The notes beneath the pieces were generated by a model. The model was given only the letters and a program-made list of their open reading frames with translations, was not told where the DNA came from and ran no database searches. The translations under genes and the position numbers were made by a program. Shown here piece after piece: positions 27,059 through 35,521 of a stretch of DNA of 64,000 nt (the stretch's first letter is position 1; every line of letters begins with the position of its first letter). Source of the DNA: an uncultured Myxococcales bacterium (GTDB lineage: Bacteria; Myxococcota_A; UBA9042; DTJE01); the NCBI GenBank assembly GCA_903936705.1, contig CAIZWN010000078.1:53944-117943 (forward strand), in the 5' to 3' direction.

Positions 27059-27835
27059 TCAGAGCCTCTCCTGGTCGTCATCGTCGGGACCGACTTCCAC
27101 CGTGGTATCGGAAACCACGACTGAATCTCCCGCCTCGACCAGGGCGACCACGTTCCATTTTCCGACACGAGTGCCCCTGACTCTGACCTTGAAGTTCCTG
27201 TCCCCACGCGGCAAATTGTCATGCAGCGTCATGACCTTGCTGTCCCCACGCGCCCGCCGGTCCTTGGGTGAGAATGAAAGCCCCTTAGGCAGCAGGACGT
27301 GAACCTTGGCATTGTCCATCGGACGGTTGCTGGTCAGCGAAACAGTGACGTCCATCTCCTTGCCCTGAACCAAACGCATCATCGATGAATCCGGCCCGCA
27401 AGACCTGGCAAGCGCGGCAGAAAGGGCACCATCCTCAGCCTGACCAACAGGAAGGGCGTTAACTGCCACGCTGGTTTCCAGCCGTGGCGAAACATCCAAA
27501 GCCCACATTGAACCAAGAACAGCCGCTACAGCGAAAGATGCGACGGCGAATGCGGCCAGAACAACCTGCCGACGAGACCTGACCCGCGACGACAATAGCG
27601 ATGGAACAATGGGGGCGCCGATCGCGATTCGACGATCAAGCCGGTTTGCAAGGTCGTCAGGCAGTGCTGTCAGTGGCATCCCGTTCAAGGAGGACGACAG
27701 GTCGCGAAACCTCGCATACCTGGCCTCGCAGGAAGCGCAGGCGGCAAGGTGTTCGCGAACCTCGCCCTCCAGGCACGTCCCCGCCCGTCGTCCCTCGATG
27801 TCATCGAACAATTCCAAAACGGTGTCGCAACGCAT
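27059..27835 (-). CDS. Anti-sigma factor with zinc-finger (ZAS) domain and one transmembrane helix
   Basis: 258 residues. The N-terminus carries the HLAACASC zinc-binding HxxxCxxC motif (about residues 32-39), the signature of ZAS anti-sigma domains that trap ECF sigma factors. A single transmembrane helix follows (VLAAFAVASFAVAAVLG, about residues 90-106). The periplasmic part contains a beta-rich module (VTVSLTSNRPMDNAKVHVLLP) that could sense a ligand. ATG at 27835 has AAAGGTGG just upstream. It follows the ECF sigma gene by 59 bases, which supports pairing. Confidence 0.8.
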   Translation of the reverse strand: MRCDTVLELFDDIEGRRAGTCLEGEVREHLAACASCEARYARFRDLSSSLNGMPLTALPDDLANRLDRRIAIGAPIVPSLLSSRVRSRRQVVLAAFAVASFAVAAVLGSMWALDVSPRLETSVAVNALPVGQAEDGALSAALARSCGPDSSMMRLVQGKEMDVTVSLTSNRPMDNAKVHVLLPKGLSFSPKDRRARGDSKVMTLHDNLPRGDRNFKVRVRGTRVGKWNVVALVEAGDSVVVSDTTVEVGPDDDDQERL

Positions 27836-27894
27836 GAAACCACCTTTCAACCGCGGATACGGACCAGGAAGGAAATTGGTTGCATCGCTATCAT

Positions 27895-28440
27895 CTAATT
27901 CCACAGGGATAGTTCATTCCAACCGGGATCCAGAAGCGCAGCCATGGCAACCCTGGCCCTGTGCAATCGGCTTTTGATGGTGCCGACGGCGACGTCCTCG
28001 ATTGATGCGATCTCGTCCAGGGTCATGCCCTCCAGGTAGAACAGAACGACAGCCGAACGCTGGTCCAGCGGGAGTTGTTCCAATGCCGCCTGAAGTCTGG
28101 CCGATGCCTGGGCCGTAGCGACCGAATGCAGCGGATCGACCGATCTGCCTCCAGCACCGGGTTCGCTGGGGTCCAGAACCGATGCTCGTCCAACAGGATC
28201 AAAGGATCTGGCCCGATCCACCACGGCATGCCGTACCAGCGTCAGTACCCACGGGAGGAGGGGCCTTGAAGGGTCGTAGGCCTGCCGGCGTTCCAGGGCC
28301 CGTACGACTACGTCCTGAACGACGTCAGCGGCAGTCTCCCGATTCGTACAAAGACTGGTTGCATAGCGGTACAAGCGGGGAAGACAGGCTCGCAGGCCGG
28401 CTGCAAACGAGTCCTCATTCCGGTGGTCGCGCGAGGGCAA
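27895..28440 (-). CDS. ECF-family RNA polymerase sigma factor
   Basis: 181 residues with sigma region 2 (YRYATSLCTNRETAADVVQDVVVRAL in outline, then LLPWVLTLVRHAVVD) and region 4 (LPLDQRSAVVLFYLEGMTLDEIA followed by the helix-turn-helix GTIKSRLHRAR). TTG at 28440 is chosen because GGGAG lies 7 bases upstream; an in-frame TTG at 28506 has no ribosome site and overlaps the argR promoter. It is divergent from argR with about 140 bases between, and upstream of its anti-sigma gene. The regulon is unknown. Confidence 0.82.
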   Translation of the reverse strand: MPSRDHRNEDSFAAGLRACLPRLYRYATSLCTNRETAADVVQDVVVRALERRQAYDPSRPLLPWVLTLVRHAVVDRARSFDPVGRASVLDPSEPGAGGRSVDPLHSVATAQASARLQAALEQLPLDQRSAVVLFYLEGMTLDEIASIEDVAVGTIKSRLHRARVAMAALLDPGWNELSLWN

Positions 28441-28499
28441 TGTCTTTCTCCCGGTCCGTATCGTACCGTTTGGAAATCGTACAGGGAAGAGAATTTGTC

Positions 28500-28538
28500 T
28501 TGACAAGTTATGCGCATTCGACGTTACTCATGCGCATA
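28500..28538 (+). promoter_or_regulatory. Promoter and inverted-repeat operator of the arginine operon
   Basis: A perfect 9-base inverted repeat TATGCGCAT (28509-28517) and ATGCGCATA (28530-28538) is separated by 12 bases. The two 8-base palindromic cores are 20 bases apart centre to centre, close to the spacing of paired ARG boxes. A TTGACA -35 (28500-28505) and a weak -10 (GTTACT, 28523-28528) overlap it, so binding would block transcription. ArgR itself is the obvious candidate ligand; the sequence differs from the E. coli ARG box. Confidence 0.5.
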
Positions 28539-28583
28539 TTCGGACTGCCGCCCCAGTACGGAGCGTCAGGGAGGGTGTCGGGA

Positions 28584-29054
28584 ATGCCGGTTCACGATGA
28601 GCAGTGGGAGGACAGGCAGAAGACCATTCGCCAGGTTCTGACCCGGCGGGTTGTCCGAACCCAGGGGCAGCTTACCGAGATTCTGCGCGAACATGGGTTC
28701 GAGGTTACCCAGTCCAGCGTTTCCCGCGATCTTGCGGACCTTCGGGCCGTCAAGCGTAACGGTCGATACGTGGCCCCGGGAAGCGATGGCATCGGGGCCC
28801 CTGTTACGGAACTCAGGGAGATTGCTTCGTCTATTCGAGAATTCCACCCGGCAGGATCATCGTTACTGGTCGTGCGGACGCCACCAGGTAGGGCGACCCT
28901 CGTCGCGATGGCCCTTGACCGAGCAGGCTGGCCGGAAATGGCTGGGTGTATTGCAGGCGACGATACCGTGTTCGTTGCCACACAGGGACGCAGCCAACAG
29001 GCGGTGTTGTCGATGCTGCTTGGGCGCCTGGTCAAGGAGTCAATCAATGCCTGA
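28584..29054 (+). CDS. argR: Arginine repressor ArgR
   Basis: A 156-residue transcription factor of standard ArgR length. The N-terminal winged helix reads RQKTIRQVLTRRVVRTQGQL with the recognition segment TQSSVSRDLADLRAVK. The C-terminal arginine-binding hexamerisation domain includes SSLLVVRTPPGRATLVA and the conserved IAGDDTVFVAT (the GDD motif that contacts arginine). A GGAGGG site lies 9 bases before the ATG; an upstream open frame does not belong to it. It is the first gene of the arginine operon and overlaps argG by 8 bases, so autoregulation is expected. Confidence 0.92.
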   Translation: MPVHDEQWEDRQKTIRQVLTRRVVRTQGQLTEILREHGFEVTQSSVSRDLADLRAVKRNGRYVAPGSDGIGAPVTELREIASSIREFHPAGSSLLVVRTPPGRATLVAMALDRAGWPEMAGCIAGDDTVFVATQGRSQQAVLSMLLGRLVKESINA

Positions 29055-30252
29055 ATCGATCGTCCTGGCTTTCAGCGGAGGCCTGGATACTTCATTCCTG
29101 GTGCCATGGCTGCTGGAACGATACGAAAGGCCAGTTACCACGGTAACCGTGGACACGGGAGGCCTGGATCCTTCGGCCAGGGCCGAACTGGCGGCCAGGT
29201 CCAGGGCCATGGGTGCCTCTCATCATGAACTGGTTGACGCGCGCGACGACTTCTTCAATGAAACGTTGTCATTTCTTGTAATGGGCAACGTTTTGCGCGG
29301 GCATCTGTACCCGTTGTGCGTTGGCGCCGAGCGCACGCTGCAGGCTCGGAAAGTGGCAATGATTGCCTCCCAGGCCGGGGCCTGGGCCGTGGCTCACGGA
29401 TCGACCGCCGCCGGAAACGACCAGGTCAGGTTCGAGGTGGCACTGCGGGTCCTTGCGCCGGGCCTCGAGATTCTGGCCCCGGTGCGCGACCACGGCTTCA
29501 CCAGGGAGTTCGAGTCCAACTACCTCAAGGAACGTGGGCACGCCGTCTCAACCGAGCGCAAATCATACTCGGTCAATCGAGGGTTGTGGGGATGCACCAT
29601 CGGGGGCGCCGAGACGAACGATACCGTCGAACCGCTTCCCGAAAGCGCCTGGGTTCTTTCAAAGGGCGCCATGGATCTGCCGCGGGCAGACGAGGTCCAT
29701 GTCATTTCGTTCTGTCGCGGAATTCCCATGGCAGTCGACGGTGTTTCTGGCACGCCGGTCGAGTTGATCGAGCGACTGGACGCGCTGGCATCGCCGTTCG
29801 GTATCGGGCGCGGGATTCATCTTGGCGACACCATATTCGGGCTGAAGGGGCGAGTTGCCTTTGAAGCACCGGCCGCAACCGTGCTGATAACTGCCCATCG
29901 CGAACTTGAGAAGCTTGTCCTGACTGGCCGGCAGCAAAGGGTGAAGGACCAGGTGTCGGCGGTCTACGGCGACATGGTGCACGAGGCTCTGGCTTTGGAA
30001 CCGGCTTGTCGCGACATCGAGGCGCTTTTCATCCGATCGCAGGAGCGTGTAACTGGTGACGTTCGCGTCAGCTTCAGGCGGGGCAGCCTGTTCGTCGAGG
30101 GAGTCTCTTCGCCGTATTCGATGAAGGCTGCGTCCAAGGGTGTCTACGGAGAGGCCGCCGGCGAGTGGACTGCCGCCGACGCTCGCGGGTTTTCGCGAAT
30201 GCTGGCGATACCTTCGATGCTGCACGTTCGTGCCGACAAGGAGGCCCGGTGA
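29047..30252 (+). CDS. argG: Argininosuccinate synthase
   Basis: Joins citrulline and aspartate with ATP to give argininosuccinate, the penultimate step of arginine synthesis. The N-type ATP pyrophosphatase P-loop AFSGGLDTS is at residues 8-16, followed by VTVDTGG, STAAGNDQVRFE (citrulline/aspartate-binding region) and ERKSYSVNRGLWG. At 401 residues it has normal length. The start overlaps argR by 8 bases and the stop overlaps the next gene's GTG (GTGA). Confidence 0.92.
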   Translation: MPESIVLAFSGGLDTSFLVPWLLERYERPVTTVTVDTGGLDPSARAELAARSRAMGASHHELVDARDDFFNETLSFLVMGNVLRGHLYPLCVGAERTLQARKVAMIASQAGAWAVAHGSTAAGNDQVRFEVALRVLAPGLEILAPVRDHGFTREFESNYLKERGHAVSTERKSYSVNRGLWGCTIGGAETNDTVEPLPESAWVLSKGAMDLPRADEVHVISFCRGIPMAVDGVSGTPVELIERLDALASPFGIGRGIHLGDTIFGLKGRVAFEAPAATVLITAHRELEKLVLTGRQQRVKDQVSAVYGDMVHEALALEPACRDIEALFIRSQERVTGDVRVSFRRGSLFVEGVSSPYSMKAASKGVYGEAAGEWTAADARGFSRMLAIPSMLHVRADKEAR

Positions 30253-31331
30253 AGACTGTGTTCCTGGACAAGATCGGTTCGGTGACAATGAACTGCCGGC
30301 TGTCGCGCGAGGTTCGTCTGACCGACGACATTCCGGCCGTCGAAGGCGGTGTCCTTGCGGTTCGGGTACTCAGTTCAAAAGGGGTCTACAACCAGCTTGA
30401 ACTGCCCTCGGGGCGTTTCTCCAAGGTGAAGCGTGGCGACATAATTGCCGTCGCGTTGGGCCATCGAAAGGCCCTCTTCGGATATTCGGGACACGTGCCA
30501 GCTTCGGTGCAGGTCGGGGAACGGCTTGACCTGCTGAACCTGGGGGGGGTCCTGGGGGTTTGCGACAGCGTCAATCCGGACTTCGGCGAGCCATTTGGCT
30601 GCGAGGTGCTGGGGCAGGTGCTGGCATTCCCCTATCTTGCCGAGCGTATCGGGATTCCGGCGCACATCAGGCAAGGGGCCATTCCTTTGTCCGACAGGCT
30701 TGAGGTCAAGGGCATCCCAATCGTGGCAGTTGTCGGCAGCAGCATGAACGCAGGGAAGACTGCAGCAGCATGTGCGCTGGTATCGTCTTTCGCGCACCGC
30801 GGCCTTGTCGTCGGTGCAGCAAAGGCGACCGGGGTCTCGCTGCGGCGCGACATCCTGGCCATGGAGGATGCCGGCGCAAGGCGTACGCTTTTGTTCACGG
30901 ATCTGGGTATCGTGACCACGACCGCCGACGTGGCGCCGCGCTCGGCCAGGACCTTGCTGACAGAACTGGCCAGCAGCGGGCCTGACGTCATAGTGCTTGA
31001 GTTGGGAGACGGCCTGCTGGGGTTGTACGGCGTGGATGCCATTCTGAACGACGCCGTGCTGAGGGAATCATTTTCGGCTGTGGTTCTTGCTGCCAGCGAT
31101 CCGGTCGCTGCCTGGGGAGGAGTCCATCTTCTGAAGGAACGACATGGGCTTGGGACTGACGTGGTTACCGGACCAGCGACCGACAATGATGCAGGGACGG
31201 TCCTGGTTGAACGACAGACCGGTGTGCCAGGGCGCAACGCTCGATCGGACGGGCAGGGGCTGGCCGACCGGGTGCTGGCTGCGCTGGCCATAAGGCATCC
31301 AGGCATGGCGAATCTGGGAGGCGGCTTGTGA
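30249..31331 (+). CDS. P-loop NTPase of unknown function inside the arginine operon
   Basis: 360 residues. Residues about 1-150 form an N-terminal domain with no recognised motif. Residues 160-171 are a Walker A (VVGSSMNAGKT), followed by KATGVSLRRD and a Walker-B-like VIVLELGDGLLG (about 248-258). The arrangement resembles the dethiobiotin synthetase/MobB (SIMIBI) fold, where a conserved acidic loop lies after the P-loop. The GTG start overlaps the argG stop and the stop overlaps the argC start, so it is made in step with the arginine enzymes. It could catalyse an ATP-dependent acylation or ligation, or regulate the pathway. The function is not known. Confidence 0.65.
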   Translation: MKTVFLDKIGSVTMNCRLSREVRLTDDIPAVEGGVLAVRVLSSKGVYNQLELPSGRFSKVKRGDIIAVALGHRKALFGYSGHVPASVQVGERLDLLNLGGVLGVCDSVNPDFGEPFGCEVLGQVLAFPYLAERIGIPAHIRQGAIPLSDRLEVKGIPIVAVVGSSMNAGKTAAACALVSSFAHRGLVVGAAKATGVSLRRDILAMEDAGARRTLLFTDLGIVTTTADVAPRSARTLLTELASSGPDVIVLELGDGLLGLYGVDAILNDAVLRESFSAVVLAASDPVAAWGGVHLLKERHGLGTDVVTGPATDNDAGTVLVERQTGVPGRNARSDGQGLADRVLAALAIRHPGMANLGGGL

Positions 31332-32401
31332 CGACATCAGATCGCCGTCCCGTGATTGTCCTTGGCGGGACAGGCTATGTGTCCGGGGAGATCCTTCGTC
31401 TGCTTGTTACGCATCCGTCACTTCGCGTGGCGGCCGTCGTGTCAACATCCGCCGATGGTGGATCTGTTGCCGCGGCCTTTCCGCAATTGGCGGGAACCGA
31501 GGCCGATTCATGGTCGTTCGTCACGCTTGATGCCGCGATCGACGGACTGAAGAAGGACCAGATCATCGGCATTCTTGCCGCTACCCCTCATGGAGCCACG
31601 GCTGCAATGCTGGATCGGGTTTTATCGGCGGCCGAGGCAGTCGGCGCTGATGCGCGGGCTGTTGACCTGTCGGCGGACTTCAGGTATCCGGACGCTGCCT
31701 CGTTCGAGCGCGTCTATGGCCAACCCCACGGGGCACCGGGACGTCTTGCCCAGTTTACGTGCGGTGTTCCGGAACACGTAGTCGGGGTGCTGAACCGCCA
31801 TGCGGCACAGCCAGGGTGCTTTACCACGGCAGTTTCGCTTGCCGCCTACCCGTTTCTGGCGATGGGGCTGGTCGAACCGACCGTCTTCGCATGCGCGGTG
31901 ACTGGCAGTTCCGGCAGCGGAAGGACGCCGTCTGCCGGCACGCATCACCCCGATCGACATTCCGATATGCGCGCCTACTCGCCACTGGTTCACAGGCACG
32001 AGCCCGAGATGCGTCGCCTGCTTGCCGCGGCGAATGGAGGCATTGCCCCCGACGTCGATTTTGTTCCGCATTCCGGTCCTTTTGTTCGCGGCATCCACGC
32101 GACCGTAAGAATGACCCTGGTTGACGAGCATCCTGCGGACGAACTCGTCGAGGCCGTAAACTGCTTCTACGAAACAGGCCCCTTCGTCAGGGCCACTACG
32201 ATGCCGCCGCGTCTACGTGATGTGATCGGGACGAACCGGGCGTGCCTTGGAGTCGCTGCGCGTGGCAGCACCCTGGTTGTAACATCCGTGATCGACAACC
32301 TGGTGAAGGGAGCTGCCGGTGGTGGGATTCAGTGGCTGAACAGGCTGATGGGGTACAGCGATGACCGGGGCCTGATTGCTCCCGGACTGGGATGGTATTG
32401 A
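31328..32401 (+). CDS. argC: N-acetyl-gamma-glutamyl-phosphate reductase
   Basis: NADPH-dependent reduction of N-acetyl-glutamyl phosphate to the semialdehyde. A Rossmann motif VLGGTGYVSGEILRLL opens the protein; the catalytic cysteine lies in QPGCFTTAV (Cys164), and the catalytic histidine region PHSGPFVRGIHATV is present, as is the ending segment VIDNLVKGAAGGGIQ. 357 residues, class I length. GTGA overlap with the preceding gene; its TGA overlaps the argD ATG by one base. Confidence 0.9.
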   Translation: MTTSDRRPVIVLGGTGYVSGEILRLLVTHPSLRVAAVVSTSADGGSVAAAFPQLAGTEADSWSFVTLDAAIDGLKKDQIIGILAATPHGATAAMLDRVLSAAEAVGADARAVDLSADFRYPDAASFERVYGQPHGAPGRLAQFTCGVPEHVVGVLNRHAAQPGCFTTAVSLAAYPFLAMGLVEPTVFACAVTGSSGSGRTPSAGTHHPDRHSDMRAYSPLVHRHEPEMRRLLAAANGGIAPDVDFVPHSGPFVRGIHATVRMTLVDEHPADELVEAVNCFYETGPFVRATTMPPRLRDVIGTNRACLGVAARGSTLVVTSVIDNLVKGAAGGGIQWLNRLMGYSDDRGLIAPGLGWY

Positions 32402-33561
32402 TGGCTGGCAAACTTCAGGTCGAGTCGGGGGATGGCGCTCTACTGGACGTCTTTTCCATGATCGATTTTCAGCCTGCATCGGGCGCCGGGGTGATGCTGC
32501 GAGGCGTCGACGGTCGAGAGATGCTGGACTTCTACGGCGGGCATGCCGTTGCGCTGCTTGGATACGGCCATCCGCGTTTGCTGGAGGCACTCCAGCGCCA
32601 GGCCCGGGAACTGTTCTTCCAAAGCAACCTCGTTCCCCTGGCTGTCCGAGACAGGGCTGCACGCGCCCTATGCGACTTTGCCGGGCCGGGGTTCGACAGG
32701 GTGTTCTTCGTGAACTCGGGGGCCGAGGCGAACGAGAACGCTCTCCGGATTGCTCTGAAGGCTACGGGAAGGAACACCATAGTCGCCGTCGAAGGCGCGT
32801 TCCATGGCAGGACAGCAGCGGCCGCTGCCGTCACCTGGGGTTCTACTGCATGGAACGGGTTTCCCAGCCTCCCGTTTGCCGTTCGGTTCGTTCCGTTCGA
32901 CGACGTGGACGCCCTTTCAAAAGCAATCGACGACGATGTAGCGGCGGTCATCCTGGAACCGGTCCAGGGTGTCGCCGGTGCCCGAGCCATGTCTCCCGAG
33001 TTCCTTTCGACGGCCAGGCAATCCACACGTCACCACGGTTCGTTCCTGATCTTCGACGAGGTGCAGTGCGGGATGGGGCGCACTGGTTCGCCGTTTGCGG
33101 TGCAGGCGATGGACGTGACGCCGGACATTCTGACCACAGCGAAGGGGCTTGCCGGCGGCTTTCCAGCCGGGGCGGTACTGGTCCCTCAGTCGGTAGCCAG
33201 AGGCATCCACAAGGGTGATCTTGGATCGACATTCGGCGGAGGTCCGATGGCTTGTGCCCTGGTGGAGGCCGTTATCGGCGCCATAACGGACGAAGGGTTG
33301 TTGGAGAACGTCCGGCGCCTGTCGACCAGAATATACAGCGAGTGCATTGTCGGTCCGGTGACGGCAGTTCAGGGTGCCGGGTTTCTGATAGGGCTTCGCA
33401 CTTCACGGCCCGCAGTTGATGTCCTCCGGGATCTGCGATCACGCGGCATTCTTGCAGGCGGAAGCGCTGATTCCAACATCGTCAGGCTGCTGCCCCCATT
33501 GGTGTTGCGGGACATACACGTAGACCGTTTGATTCACGTATTGACGGAGATTCCGGCATGA
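32401..33561 (+). CDS. argD: Acetylornithine aminotransferase family (class III PLP)
   Basis: PLP enzyme converting N-acetyl-glutamate semialdehyde to N-acetylornithine (or the equivalent N-acyl compound). The PLP-phosphate motif NSGAEANENA, the metal-of-active-site run FLIFDEVQCGMGRTG and the Schiff-base lysine in TTAKGLAGGFPAGA are visible. At 386 residues it is normal length. ATG at 32401 overlaps the argC stop by one base; an upstream in-frame ATG (32392) would lie inside argC. Substrate preference (acetyl, succinyl) is not readable. Confidence 0.88.
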   Translation: MAGKLQVESGDGALLDVFSMIDFQPASGAGVMLRGVDGREMLDFYGGHAVALLGYGHPRLLEALQRQARELFFQSNLVPLAVRDRAARALCDFAGPGFDRVFFVNSGAEANENALRIALKATGRNTIVAVEGAFHGRTAAAAAVTWGSTAWNGFPSLPFAVRFVPFDDVDALSKAIDDDVAAVILEPVQGVAGARAMSPEFLSTARQSTRHHGSFLIFDEVQCGMGRTGSPFAVQAMDVTPDILTTAKGLAGGFPAGAVLVPQSVARGIHKGDLGSTFGGGPMACALVEAVIGAITDEGLLENVRRLSTRIYSECIVGPVTAVQGAGFLIGLRTSRPAVDVLRDLRSRGILAGGSADSNIVRLLPPLVLRDIHVDRLIHVLTEIPA

Positions 33562-34571
33562 AGGACTTTCTGGACCTGGCCGACCTGTCCGACGAACGTC
33601 TGGATACAGTGCTGCGATTGGCCAGGGAACTTGAAGCCCGCCCAGTTGGGGATGCACTGCGCGGACGGACGGTCGGTCTTCTGTTCATGAATCCCTCGGT
33701 GCGCACCCTTGCCTCGATGCAGGCCGCGGTCACGCAGCAAGGGGGGCAGACGTTCGTGGTCACTCCTGGTTCAGGCTCGTGGAAGATGGAGACTCGTTCT
33801 GGTGCTGTGATGGATGGTGAGGCGGCCGAACATGTCAGCGAGGCGATTCCGGTGCTGGCCCAGTACGCCGATCTTCTGGGCGTTCGCTGCTTTGCCGAGG
33901 GAAGGAATCTTGACCACGATCTTGAGGACGCCTTGATTCACACCATGGCCAGGCTTTGTCCCAAGCCGTTCGTGAACCTTGAATCCGCCCGTGCCCATCC
34001 ATGCCAGGCACTGGCTGACTGGAAGACTCTCGACGATCTTGCGATTCCGCGAAAAGGTGGGCGTTTCGTGTTGTCATGGGCATGGCATCCCAAGGCGCTG
34101 CCTTATGCCGTGCCCTCCTCGGCGCTGGAAATGGCGGCCCGTCGCGGGATGGATGTCACCGTCCTGCGTCCCGACGGTTTTGCGCTTCCGGCTGCTGTCA
34201 TGGACCGGGCGAAAGCCATCGCGACCCGTTCTGGCGGCTCGATCGTGGAGACCTGCGATCGGGAATTGGCCATGAGCGGTGCTCATGCTCTTTACGCGAA
34301 ATCGTGGTCGTCGTCGGCCTTCTATGGACAGCCTGCCGAGGAGGCTGCGTTGCGCGCCCCGTTGCGCAACGAGTGGTGCGTCCGGGAATCCTGGTTCAAG
34401 CCTTCGCTGCCTGACGCCAGATTCCTGCACTGCCTGCCGGTTCGAAGGAATATCAAGGTCGCCGACGAGGTTCTGGATGGGCCCCGCAGCGTCGTGATTC
34501 GGCAGGCGGGCAATCGCATGCATGCTCAGAAGGCGTTGATTATCGAGATGCTAGGAGGCAACAAGACATGA
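33558..34571 (+). CDS. argF': N-acyl-ornithine carbamoyltransferase (AOTCase/SOTCase type)
   Basis: Transfers a carbamoyl group to an N-acylated ornithine, giving N-acylcitrulline. It belongs with the Xanthomonas/Bacteroides transcarbamylases, not with ordinary OTC: VMDGEAAEH, HPCQALADWKTL, WAWHPKALPYAVPSSA and the HCLPVRRN signature are all present in 337 residues. Two changes stand out. The phosphate-binding motif reads NPSVRTLAS, with Leu51 where Arg is usual. The residue that sets acetyl versus succinyl use (Glu92 in Xanthomonas, Pro90 in Bacteroides, from memory) is Ala90. Start and stop overlap neighbours (ATGA at both ends). Confidence 0.85.
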   Translation: MKDFLDLADLSDERLDTVLRLARELEARPVGDALRGRTVGLLFMNPSVRTLASMQAAVTQQGGQTFVVTPGSGSWKMETRSGAVMDGEAAEHVSEAIPVLAQYADLLGVRCFAEGRNLDHDLEDALIHTMARLCPKPFVNLESARAHPCQALADWKTLDDLAIPRKGGRFVLSWAWHPKALPYAVPSSALEMAARRGMDVTVLRPDGFALPAAVMDRAKAIATRSGGSIVETCDRELAMSGAHALYAKSWSSSAFYGQPAEEAALRAPLRNEWCVRESWFKPSLPDARFLHCLPVRRNIKVADEVLDGPRSVVIRQAGNRMHAQKALIIEMLGGNKT

Positions 34572-35521
34572 CAGGACCCTACGACCCCGAAGCCGGAATG
34601 ATTGGCCTGCGAAAGGCGCTGCCTTATCTGCGCCTCTATCGCGGGCGAATATTCGTCGTGAAGGCGGGGGGCGCTCTGTGTGCGGAAACGGACGCCCTGC
34701 GTGAGATCGCGGAACAGATCGGGGTGTTGAGAGAGCTTGGGATCAGGGTCGTTGTCGTTCACGGCGGCGGGCCGCAGACGACACTGCTTGCAAAGCGCCT
34801 GTCAATCGAGACGCCGTTCATCGAAGGGCGCCGAGTGACATCGGACGAGGCGCTTGATGTGGCCGTGATGACCATGAACGGTACCGTGAACACGGCCTTT
34901 CTGGCGGCGTTCAGGGCGGCTGATGTCCCTGCGTCCGGCCTGTCCGGAGTCGACGCCGGCATGATTCGGGTGCGGCGACGCCCGCCGAAATCGGTGGATG
35001 TTGATGGCGTTGCGACGATGGTCGACTATGGCCGCGTTGGCGATATCGTTTCCGTCGAGCCGTCTCTGCTGTTCAGGCTTCTTGAGGCCGAGATTGTGCC
35101 GATAGTCAGTCCGATGTGTGCCGATGACGCGGGCCAGGTGCTGAACGTGAATGCCGATACCGTGGCCTCGATGCTGGCACGCCGCATGGGCGCCGAGAAG
35201 TTGTTCTTCCTGACCGACACCCCCGGACTTCTGGAGAATGCGTCAGACCCCTCGACGCTGGTGTCCTATGTCGATATTGCAGGCCTGGATTCGATGGCGG
35301 CGCGCGGTTGCATCGCAGGCGGGATGTTGCCCAAGATTGCTGCCGCCAAGGATGCGGTAATCAACGGTGTGGGGCGGGTTCATATGGTCGGCTGGAAGGC
35401 CCGATCTGGGCTGTTGCGCGAGGTTTTCACCAACGAGGGCGCCGGTACGCTCATCGTTCGGGATGCCTCCGAGTTGCGATCCTCCGAACAGGGACATCCG
35501 ATCGGGAGCGTCAATCGATGA
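34568..35521 (+). CDS. argB: N-acetylglutamate kinase
   Basis: Phosphorylates N-acetylglutamate, the committed step upstream of ArgC. Amino-acid-kinase fold with FVVKAGGALCAE at the ATP site, the substrate loop VVVVHGGGPQTT, NVNADTVASMLARRMGAEKLFFLTDTPG and the conserved lysine region GGMLPKIAAAKDAV. 317 residues, slightly longer than the typical 260-300 because of a C-terminal tail ending near the argE' start. It overlaps both neighbours by ATGA. Confidence 0.9.
   Translation: MTGPYDPEAGMIGLRKALPYLRLYRGRIFVVKAGGALCAETDALREIAEQIGVLRELGIRVVVVHGGGPQTTLLAKRLSIETPFIEGRRVTSDEALDVAVMTMNGTVNTAFLAAFRAADVPASGLSGVDAGMIRVRRRPPKSVDVDGVATMVDYGRVGDIVSVEPSLLFRLLEAEIVPIVSPMCADDAGQVLNVNADTVASMLARRMGAEKLFFLTDTPGLLENASDPSTLVSYVDIAGLDSMAARGCIAGGMLPKIAAAKDAVINGVGRVHMVGWKARSGLLREVFTNEGAGTLIVRDASELRSSEQGHPIGSVNR

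Noticed and set aside
28182..28583. N-terminal extension of ArgR
   Set aside because: It would be antisense to the sigma factor and ArgR family length is met from 28584.
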